A DNA stretch of 64,000 nucleotides from Sycobia sp. Sy_11 (taxonomy: Eukaryota; Arthropoda; Insecta; Hymenoptera; Epichrysomallidae), in NCBI GenBank assembly GCA_018907035.1, contig JACCIC010000003.1:70001-134000 (forward strand), written 5' to 3'. Under the pieces are notes generated by a model. That model was given only the letters and a program-made list of their open reading frames with translations, did not search any database and was not told the DNA's origin. Below are positions 51,406 to 62,100 of this stretch, piece by piece. The position numbers and the translations under genes were made by a program. Positions within the stretch are counted from its first letter, which is position 1. Each line of letters starts with the position of its first letter.

Positions 51406-53300
51406 TATAGCGCTGATTTTTCATATACTTTCACGAGCAAATTATTTAATCACGAGCATCTATGTCTTTACGGGGAAAAAAATCTTCTTTTTCTTTTATA
51501 ATCCCTTGTACTCAGCCGGACATGTAATTACAATTAATACTAATTCTTTCATGTAATTTTTCAAATTAGCTATTTACCGATTTCAGAGAAAATTGATAAA
51601 TGACATAAAATTTATGGACTGCTGTAAGACTAATTCAATTTTATTGCAATAATTGTGTCAGACCATTGGATTCATTTCGCGCAAATTACTTATTATTTTT
51701 ATAATTCGTAATAATTTCGAAGTGATGTACTCATCAATATAATTAAGAGAAATATTAAGAACGAATTTGAATCTTTTCAGATTCCAAGCATTTGGGTGAG
51801 ATAAATTTTGTTACTAAAAGGTAAATTTGTGGAAAGAAAAATTGCCGAAACATTCATTATTTTCCGATCTTGTGTGACTTTCAAAATTGTGTGTCACTAT
51901 TTTTATAGTAATTTAGGCATATAACTATATACGATTCATACCACAAATAATGATAGCTACTTTAAACTATAAAAGTATAATAGTAAAATATAGAAAACTA
52001 ATGAAGTATCAATATATATATATATATATATAACCTATAGGTATGTCTAGCTTACTACAAAAATAGTTACATACAGTTTTAAATTCATATCAGGTCCAAA
52101 AATAAAGAATATTATAAAATTTAAAGAAAAAAATTGTATTTTTTTTTAAATTTTCTTTCGGTAACTTTTTTTCGTCAAAATTAGCTTTCGTCGCAAAATT
52201 CCCGACCCAAACATTTACGCATAGACAGCGTCGAACGCGATTCTTAATAATCGAAGTTGATTTATAAGCATTATTTAAAATAAATTTTTTCTCACCAACA
52301 CCGGACAAGCTGTATGTTATTAAATTTTCCAGATATACTTTCGAATATATAATATTGAACATTATTTTACCTATCCGAACGTGGGGGCTGATCGATCTCC
52401 GATCCGATTTTCAACGATTATTCGAATAAATTAAGATTCTTTTTTGTCGTATATATGTAGGTTATATATCGATAAGATTAATTTTTCGTTATCGTAGTTT
52501 TAGGAGCGATGACTAATGCAACATGGTTCGCGCCTCCACTTCAAACTAGTGAAAGGTTTGGATCGTTATTTTCATTATAGTCCTTGTTAATTTACACGCA
52601 TTTAATTTATTTCGATAACTGCTACGCCCGAGATAAAATAGCGAAAAACTCCGTTCATGATAACTATGTATATTAATTATTATTTATCATCTCGACGACA
52701 AGGATTTCATTGGCGCGCTTGCATTTTTATTGTTTATATATGTATTATCGACTATCCTCCATAGTCCAGACGGATCGGATCATTTTGGTCAAAGTCGAAA
52801 TTAAATTGCCCTCGGTATGCTCAAAGTACATTTTCAATTTACTCTATACCGCCCCGTCAAAATTTGGATTTTTTGAATTTTTTGAATTTATTCATGAGAA
52901 AATTATTGGGTGAACATGGAGTGAACTGAAATTTTTAAGCATACCAAAATCCATTCAAATTTGGCTTTTCATAAGAAATTATTTACATTTCGGTTACAAA
53001 AATCACATATGAAGAAAAAAACGCTTTTCAGTGTTCTCAGCTATTTTGAAATGCAATTATTAACATTTAAGTTCGATGCAAAAGTCAATATTAAACCAAA
53101 AACAATTTTCTAATTTTTTCGTCCAACCCTTCATTTAGGAGATTATCGCTATTTCCTGAAAAATCTCCGGAATTTTTCACTTCAGTACACAATACAACAA
53201 CGTTTCCAGAAGAAAAATCGTTAATGGTAAATCGGTACTTTATACATTTCGCACATTCCGATCATGAAGAGGAAGTGAACTACTTAAAACTTTAACCAAA
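44118..53300. other. Spacer between convergent genes; no recognisable coding gene
   Basis: Open frames of 100-116 codons (45449-45772, 46329-46679, 47203-47550) have no recognisable domain and are T-rich. 44.1-47.6 kb may include distal 3' UTR of the exchanger. 47.7-52.0 kb is dominated by (AT)n arrays, listed separately. Confidence 0.45.
47747..51398. repeat. Cluster of seven long (AT)n arrays and one (GA)n array
   Basis: (AT)n arrays of about 42-55 bases occur at 47747-47799, 47905-47949, 49365-49406, 49485-49530, 49695-49736, 49986-50037 and 51344-51398, with shorter ones near 50209 and 52012. A (GA)n array lies at 50932-50963. The flanks of the arrays are not obviously copies of each other, so this looks like independent expansions rather than one mobile family. 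Confidence 0.85.
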
Positions 53301-53415
53301 CTCATTTAATCCGACTGGACTACTACGTCCGCTGAGCACGTAAGCTTCGGTGAAGAAAGTTGAAAAGGGGGAAAGGAAAATACAAGCAAAATCCTTGCAT
53401 ATCCCTGATGATACG

Positions 53416-53417
<2 letters not shown>

Positions 53418-53448
<31 letters not shown>
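53418..53448. repeat. (CA)n microsatellite
   Basis: About 31 bases of CA dinucleotides. The frames giving Thr-His runs here are produced by the array. Confidence 0.85.
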
Positions 53449-53452
<4 letters not shown>

Positions 53453-55848
53453 TCACGATATATACCCTCGTGCCACTTCGCAATGCGACAAATTCATCCT
53501 TGCGATTGCGCGAACAATATATATTTAGCTCGTCTTTCGTCCGTATAAATTTCGTTGACCTCCGTCAGTGGATTGTTCGATCGTCGAAATTTGACCTTTG
53601 CAAAAGGCGCAGTCGGCTGATTCTCGGATCTATGAATTATCTATATTTCTATTTATATTATATATGCACGGATAAAAAAGTTACCGCGTTTACATTTATG
53701 CGGTTTAATTAAAAAATTCGCATTTTTACAAATATAAGTTACATAATACGCGTTTGCATAATATTGACATCAAATTGCTTGATTATGTGAATTTCACGAT
53801 TTTAATACAATGGCATTTCGATATAAAGCATGCAATTTGCCGTCTGTTTAAATAATTATACTGGGTTTTTGCACAAGAAACACAGATTCACCGTACCCGT
53901 AGAAGGTCTCACCGTGGAACCGAAATTTGCGTTAAAAATCCTGTAATACAACAGAATTGAGAGATATTTTTTAAAAAATACTATACACCGTTTTTTAACT
54001 AAGAAGTTTTGTTTTTTCGAATTCCCTTGAATTTTCTTCGATAACATTTTTTCTTCGAAATATTCGCCTTTTTATTTATTTAAGTTGCATGAACATTGTA
54101 TGATTTTGAAATCATTCGCTTTCTATCACTATAAAATTTTAAGCATCGTATATTAGGAAAAAACGTTAATCGAATTTTACTAGTTTATTATTTTACATAT
54201 CGAATGGTTTCAAATTAATTTATTCGAAACCGTAATATATCATATTATTTGTCTAAAGTAACTACGAATTTATATAGATTATGTAAAGAAAATATGAGAC
54301 TCATACATACTGCAAGATTTTAATCGACACTCTTCGAATATATGGCTTTTCAATAAAAAAAGTCACATGACATCATTATTGCAATTTTGGAAGTTTTAGA
54401 TTAATATATTTCAAAATTCTCAAGCGTTAATCTCACATCTGGGATCAAATTTTATTTCAGCGTAAAAAAGCCTACGAAAAACAGATTTGTTTTTTTTTTG
54501 TAAAAAAGCTTATATTAGACAATGGTGTAATTATTTTTGTTTAAAACAAAATGTTTTTCTATACGCTGCTAAATTTACTTTAAAGCACTACTTTACAATT
54601 TTCATCACGATTCATCAGGTATTTCTTATTTGAATGCAAGCTTCCCTTATTAAAAACCAATGTTTCAATGGCCATTCTTACAAGCACATTGAATGATTAT
54701 GAATAAAAAAAATGTTTAATATTTATTTAATCAAAAGTAATTTACAACTTGTAATATACATTTAATTACGTGAGAATATTATTGCTTGAAATGTATTTTT
54801 GAATCTATGGTAATTTTTATTAAACTTTTGATTCTCTAATATGCTAATTTATATAGAAAAAATCTAGCGCTGGCTTAAATCTTTATTGGTTTTTCCACTT
54901 ATGAAACTATAAGAGACGGATAAAAATGATCATTCTACACGGATTGTACAAATTTCATTTGCACAATTACCAATTTCTAGGACGTTTTCAAGAAATGAAA
55001 CTCTTTTGCTGATGGATTTTTCCAATAGAACGAAACTCGCTTGCGTGACAAATAATATTATAAAACAAATACTTTTGTAATTGTCGTTCAACGTATTTCA
55101 TTATAAATTTATATACATATTACGATTTTATAAAGTTTTTGTTTTTTCTCGTTAATGTGACGGCTTCATGTGATATGTCTGAATAATATTAATCTTTGTT
55201 CTTACTACTAAATACTTGAAAAAAAAATTTTCAGCCGATAGATATTTCGCTGTATCATCTTACGTATCAATTCGGAAATGAGAAAATAAAATAATCGAAA
55301 TAAGAACAATATAATATTATTTCGAATTTAATACTTCGAAACTTATGAAGCCAATACATAGAACCTGAATTGGCCTTAAAAATAAAAAAACAGAACCTGC
55401 TTCCAGTAAAAAGCATTGTATCTACATTTCTATACTTTACATTAGTAATCGAGAGTCCGCGAAATACGGCAAATATATGCATTTTATACAAATTTTCGCT
55501 TCTTGCGCCTATGTGTGTGTACGACTACATGGTTAAAAGCTAGAAAAAGCGGCCTTGAATTTCCCACTAATTAGCGCTCCAGCCGTCGATTCAAAAGCGA
55601 CTAATGTCAGCGGGGGCGTTAGCCTCCCCGCTGCGACGATCACCCGAGCCACCGCATCGCCCGAAGAGGCCGCGAGTGCGTCTGCCCTCGCAGTCGACGG
55701 CGAACCAGCCGGTCCAGCGCTGGGCGGCGCGCGGCCGACTGACGGCCGTGCGCAGCGACATGAGCCAGGAGGAGACGGCCGGGCGGAAGCCGCGCGAGGC
55801 CGCGGAGCCTCGCGACGGCGCGCACGGAGGATCGTCCGACATTGCTTA

Positions 55849-55998
55849 TCATTGGATCTCGCAGAAGGAGACCTTCTGCCCGGAGTCCTTGGCCTGCTCG
55901 TGATGATGATGCTGATGATCGCCGGGCGGGCCGTCGATCTCGCTCTTGGGGCTGCCAGCCAGGGAACCCCCACGGCTGCCGTGGGGGTAGAGCGACTG
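55849..55998 (-). CDS. Possible readthrough extension of the Hyperkinetic reading frame
   Basis: Directly after the TGA (56001-55999) and in the same frame, 49 codons stay open and end at a tandem TGA TAA. Counted by codon position, G+C is 69%, 45% and 82% at positions 1, 2 and 3, the periodicity of translated sequence and like the exon before it. The peptide is hydrophilic, with a PGDHQHHHHEQ His cluster, and ends KVSFCEIQ, whose last four residues fit a CaaX box (Ile at a2, Gln at X, a farnesylation-type end). The stop context is TGA-C and a 10-bp stem-loop starts 10 nt later. The alternative is an internal 3' splice site (ATGACAG|TCG, phase 0) replacing the normal C-terminus. The main caution is that two other frames are also open here because the DNA is GC-rich. 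Confidence 0.5.
   Translation of the reverse strand, partial: QSLYPHGSRGGSLAGSPKSEIDGPPGDHQHHHHEQAKDSGQKVSFCEIQ
55966..55988 (-). promoter_or_regulatory. Stem-loop 10 nt after the Hyperkinetic stop codon
   Basis: On the coding strand ACCCCCACGG, loop CAG, then CCGTGGGGGT: a perfect 10-bp, mostly G-C stem. Its first base is the 11th after the TGA. A stable 3' structure at about this spacing is a known stimulator of stop-codon readthrough in insects and other animals. That it acts so here is inference. Confidence 0.6.
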
Positions 55999-56100
55999 TC
56001 ATCTGAGCTGGAGGGTGGAAACCATCGGCGGTCGGGACGGTTTGTTCAGGAGGATCCTCTCGATCTCGGTCATCGTGGCGACAGTCAGCCGTGGTATTAG
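55999..56100 (-). CDS. Hk: Hyperkinetic last coding exon
   Basis: Acceptor TCTCACGCAG|CTA, phase 0. It encodes [33 protein letters not shown] and then TGA followed by CAG. The residues complete the last helix and C-terminal tail of the AKR domain, so the protein is complete by family standards at this stop. What follows the stop is treated as a separate entry. Confidence 0.9.
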   Translation of the reverse strand, partial: LIPRLTVATMTEIERILLNKPSRPPMVSTLQLR

Positions 56101-59100
56101 CTGCGTGAGAAAGTGAGATTTTATTTTTTGTCGTAGATACGAGTAAAAGAGAAGGGAAGCGAGAGTTAGAGCTGGAGCTCTGAGTCCTGATGACTATTGC
56201 TACATTCAAAAAGTGTTTCCAACGGGTTAAGAAATTAGATGCTTATTTTATTGTGTTTAAAGGATATTTAAGATTGAATATTGTCAAGAAATTATCATAA
56301 AATTGGTAAAGAATATTGCAAATAATTAGTATTTATTGATTACATATTTAAAAATTACAGTCCAGCAATTTTTAAAGTTTTATCCTTTATTAATTACGTA
56401 ATCATCTTAAATGTATTATTTTTCTCAACATGCGTATTTATAATGTTTCTTTGTATGAAATAATTAATTTTTTTCCTATTTCATAGTTTAGAATTCATAG
56501 ATAAAATATTTGTGTAACTTTTAGTTGCCATATTATGAAAAAAAGTTTTAATAAACGAAAGGCAAATAAAAACACTTGGCTGATCTCACCTAAGAATTTA
56601 TACTAGTATCAATAGCCGTTTCGATGATCAAACCATCATCAAGGTGTACAATAAACTTGCCAACGACCGAAGTGTTTTCCTTTGCTTTTGTTTTATTAAT
56701 ATTTTTTCATGTTTCACCAAGTGATTTGCGAGTTCTCGATCACTTATATTTGATTAAGTTCATTTTCGAATTAACAAAATTTGTTTGGAAAAAATTTAAA
56801 TTATTTGTTTTGAAAACAACTGGAAGTCACAAAGTACTTTGGAGGGTGAGCTTATTGGTGGGAAATATTGTAAATTAAGATTATACAGATGAAAAAATTG
56901 AAAACCTCACAATAACAATATACCAGCATATCTAATAAATACGATTCTATTTGAATTGTACAAATACATGTAGTTCCCTTAAAGTCCTCTTTTTGAAATA
57001 TTTATCCTGTGACTCTAAAAGTATCTATCAAAACTCAGTAAAAAACGACTCCCAGAGAAAGGTCACTACTTGAAGAAGATAAAGGATCAATTGACAAAGA
57101 TTTTTGATTAACAGTCCTTTTGCAGTCAATCGGCAGGAGCATTCAAATGAACACTTCTTCTTCGACAAATATTATTCTCTCATTAATCTCTCACTGAATT
57201 TACTGATAATTTTACCAACCGTTTCTACTTTTGTTGAAATACTACAACTGTCCACCTGCTTCAGAAAGAATTTCTCAAAATTAATATGGCAGTGTACCCA
57301 GCAAATCGCCTTGAATCATCTGTAAAGGAAGTTAGTCGAGTCACTGATCTTACAATAGATCGAACGAAAATGGATGCATTTTCTAGAAAAATGTGACTGG
57401 TACACGCTTGCAATGATGAGCTAGAGATAGCGTTAGGGTAGATTAATAGATATACCATAAAAATAGGTATCGAAATCGTAAGAAACTCAACTGAAATTTG
57501 AAAGCATTATAGAAGCTTTCAGAAGTAACAAAGATTTTGAGATATGCAGAAAGAACTTACTCGATGGTTAATATTATCATATTGTACACATCTAATTATA
57601 AAGTGGAAAAAACTTAGCCTATTTTACCACAGCGTCAGAGAGCCAAAAATATATGGCTAATGACCATCGGGAATTATGAAGTGAGTTACATCCATTCAGG
57701 ATACTCTAAGAATTATTTCTAGATATCATCGAATTGATAAGTTACAAAATATGTTTGAATTAGTGTCCGGCATTAGAAATGTAAGACATTGACTATCAAT
57801 AGCATTTGAGGCTTTGACTTCAGCACCAATTTTCCGATTATTCAGTACCTGAAATGAGAGTCTCAATTGCAAAAGTAAAAGTGCTCATGAGTAAAAAAGA
57901 AGTAAGATTTCTATGATAATAAATAGATAATTTATTTTCGCCCTTATTATATTCGCCCTTATTATATATATATATATCTAAGATTTTCATCACAAAGTAC
58001 TATAATCTATATTAACTACTAATCGATATTGATATCGCAATATGAAATGAAATTAGACGAAGGAAACAAATAATCAGGTATATACCCTTTATCTTAATTA
58101 GATAACTACTCATATAGGTTAAGAGATGACAAGGAATTAGTCTAAGAATTGGCTCTGCTTCTATACTTGGCTAGCGAAAGTTTGTTCTCGACTATTAATA
58201 CTTCTTTCTTCTCGTCTCTTATACAAACGAGGAATCAAAATTCATTGGATTCAGACAGTCCTGTAGTCTATGAAATATAACACTACCTAGCTACAACGTT
58301 AAGTGTTTATGAAGTTTTATTATCCCTATCCACAAAAAGCTGAAGAATAATTGAATAGTAGGACGTTTTCCTCTATAATGAGGAAGAAATGATGACCCCG
58401 GAGGACAGGAATGTCAAACTAGGATCGAACAAATTTAAGAAAAGAACTACATTATCAAAAGCTTTTTCCTTTAATCCATTGCAATGTGCTGGTGACGCGG
58501 CCGACCATCGTCCCTTTGTAAGTTAGGTTATAAAATGTTCAAGGTAGTGTCGTTTGCGGACCTTTTGCGCACGATTGTAGTTTAGTTTAGTTCGATAACT
58601 CTAGCTGCATATATCGTTCTGTTTCTTGTGTGTATTTTGTTTCGATCCGTTTTTCCGTACCAGACTTTGTGTGTGCGTTGGAAGTTATAGAATATTGTTG
58701 ATTTTGATCGGTCATGCGGGTATTTATCGTGTGGAGTGATCAAATTGTGTTTGTGATTATAACGAAAGAATGTGTGTGATTATAAGTTTTTATCTGCGTT
58801 TTAGTTAAAATTATTATACCTTTTTTGTCCTAAAATAAATCTATTGAGCTATAAATTGATTTTATTTATTTTTTATTTAATGTAATTAATTATTTATTAA
58901 TATTTATAAAATAAATAAATCTAATTTTTTGAGAGCTTGATTCGGTTTTTTCCTTATTCCGAAGGGATTTTTGCGCCAAATCAAATGTATCTTTTTTTTG
59001 TTGCAAAATTAGATTTTCTTATTTCTTACTCGTGGCTATTCTTTACCATCTCCCAGAATTTAGTGCTTGCACCACACATATGTAATAAGACAATCGATTG

Positions 59101-62100
59101 GAACTGATTTTATCGAAAAGGATTCCGCAAAGAGTAAATGAACAATAGAATCGATCTGGACCAAATCAATTAAAATGTATATTACAGATTATCCAACAAC
59201 AACTGGTAATTGAAATGCTTTTATCTTCAAACAATAAAGGATTCTAAAGAAAGTATTGATAAAAGCATCTAATCTATATACAAAATCTATTAATGTGCTA
59301 TCGATTTACAAGAGACAAGTCCATTAATTTTATATAGGAACTCTTGTCTTTTTTGATTGATTGATGCTATTTTAAGAACAAACTCTTTATTAAATGTTAT
59401 GCAATAGACTTTTAGTCTATTAATAGACTACTTAATTTTTTTTTCATTCTTCTGAATTTAATTAGAATACCAAAGGTTTTGATTAAGCTTTTCTGATTAA
59501 GTCTGGTACGATTTTATTATTATCTAATAGATCATAAATAGATTAGAACTGATACGTGACAACATTCGGTCTAATTTCTATCGTCCAGTTATGTAACGTC
59601 ATTAGTCTACTTTTTCATATTCTTTACATAAAAATATAATAGATTTATGAAGTCTTAATTAAAAGGATATATTAAAATAAAAACAAGATCAAATCTGCCT
59701 AATGATTATTTGAATAATTATATTACATTTACTAAATAAAATATAATTCAGCTACTTAGTTAACTTTATGTCTATTTTGACACATAATATAGCTGTAATA
59801 ATAATTAAGGAAATATTATAATTATATGATAAAGCAGTTGAATATGCTAATTTAAATTTTAATTAGTAGCATAAAAACTATAGTCTTTCTTTAATAAATA
59901 TTTAATAGAAGTTAGACGGTTTACCTGCAAACTCTGAAGACTTTCACAGAGCTGTTCAATATTAGTCGCACCGAGGAGAAGGCACTGGACACTTTCATTC
60001 TTGAGGGACCATGCGATAGCCAGCTGAGTAAACGTACAGCCAAGCCTTTCGGCGAATGCGCAAATATCGCGCACTTTCTCCGAGTACTTTCTGCTTTCCG
60101 AATCCACCGAGTTCTTCCGCCATTGTTCCTATTAAAAGATAGATTTTTTCTCGCGTTAAACAAAGTAATATCATGCGCTAATGTAGCTGATAGAAAAATA
60201 TCTGTCTTTTAGTTGTAAATCGGTAATGTTTTGATTGTTAATTATTTTATAATTGGATATATGTTCTTTTTAAAATTTATCTAAAATGAAACAAAATAAA
60301 CTAAATTAATCAATTGCTTTCTTTCTTCTCAAAAATGTTATATAAATATATAAATATATATATTTATATAATATATAAACATATGTTGTATAAATAGTAA
60401 AATTCTTGTAAAAGTAGCTCAAAAAATAGAAACTCTTGAACAGTTTTATGTAGATAGAAAATTTTGAAAAAACATTTCTATAGTTAGTTAAAGATTTTAA
60501 AATAAATTCAAACACCAATTAAAATAGTTCTTATAGTATAATTATATGCAATACCTACATAATACATATGATTTTATAGCAATCAAATATTATTAGGAGG
60601 CGAATTTAGTTGCCGACCTATTTTCACGAAAAAAGGACATTTATGATGGAAAATGGATACACGTTAGCTTAATGAAAATATTTTCCGTCATTTTCTACTA
60701 GTTTTTCCCATATTTCTGGCAATATGGCAATTTTCGCATTTCTTGAACATGTCGGAAGTGCGTATCAACGAAGTCGTGCTGCATCGATCTGAATAGGTGG
60801 TAATCAGAAGACGCTATGTCTGGCGATTACTGCGCTATGTCTGGTTGGGTGCAGCAACACTTCCCATTCGAACTCCAACAGGGTGCTTTTGACGGCTTTC
60901 GCAACATGTGGTCGAGTATTGTCGTGCAAGAGAATGACTTTGCGCATATTGTTTGCGATTGCTGATCTATGTTAGATCAATTTCTCTTGCAAATCATTCA
61001 GTTGGCGTTTGTATACCTCGGCAGTGACGGTTTCATTCGTCTTTAGCAGCTCGTAGTACAGCACACCCTGTTGGTCCCACCAAATGGACAGCAATATCTT
61101 TTGGCCGTGGATGTTCAGTTTTGATGGTGATGTGAACCGTCGTGGACGGTTGGCCTGGATCCACCCATGACTTTTTCATCATCAGTCTCGATACGCCATA
61201 TGCTGTATCGATTTAAAATGAAACTTTCGGTTAAATCGTACGGCATCCGTTTTCCTTCTTTATGAATCTTTCCCATCGCATGTAAACGTTTGCCAACTGC
61301 TCTGTCACTGACTCCTAACTTATTAGCATGTTCTTTCTGCGCTTGAGCTGAATTTTCGTACAATAATGCTTGCAATTCTGTAACTTCAAAGTTTTTCGGT
61401 TGTTCAGAATGTTCTTTGTCATTAACATCATTATATCTACTTCTAAACCGCTGAAAGCACTCTTTACATGTTGTAGGCGATCGAGCTTATTCGCCATAAC
61501 ATTCTTGAAGCAATCGATGAGTTTCTGCTACACTTTTTTCAAATTAAAAGAGTACAAAAGGACATTTCGAAAAAAAGATTTATCACGATTCATTTTTCTC
61601 TGATCAAAAAATTATAATTTTTATACAAATGATGATGCCTGTTATCTGAATATTATTGGCAAATTCCAAAACTAAAAAATTAAGTACTAGATCCGACACA
61701 TCTCACTTTTCGTACTACTTATATCGCCATCTATACGTGAAGGTCGGAAACTAAGTTCTCCTCCTAATATAATTAAATTCTGAAGAAGGAAAAAAGACTG
61801 AAAAAATTTATTTGTAAGACCTAGACATTCAAAAAATTTATTTTAACTAATTTTTATTTTTTAAATTATGCTTCTCGATTTCTTTACATCATAAAAAATG
61901 GCAAACATTACAGTAATTTCGAAATAACTTGTTATAAGAAAAGTATAACTATAGTTTATATTTTCAATTTTTACTTTTTTTAAAATTATAGACATGTAAA
62001 TACGATTAATATAATCAGCTATTGTATATTGAAAACTTTGACTAGTTTCATTTGAATTATTCAGTAAATTTATACATAAGACATTTATTTAAATGGTCAA

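Noticed and set aside
55979..56002. Internal 3' splice site (ATGACAG|TCG) as the only explanation for the extension frame
   Set aside because: It is phase-compatible but would delete the conserved C-terminus of the protein and has a weaker context than the acceptor at 56101-56102. It is kept only as the alternative to readthrough.
55640..56209. 189-codon minus-strand ORF, plus 146- and 181-codon ORFs on both strands at the same place
   Set aside because: They are shadows opened by GC-rich DNA. The exon of Hyperkinetic and its splice site fix a different frame, and their codon-position G+C does not show coding periodicity.
58500..58860. Possible plus-strand first exon and promoter inside a Hyperkinetic intron
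   Set aside because: There is a donor-like TTTGTAAGTT and G/T-rich sequence, but no open frame or second exon could be linked.
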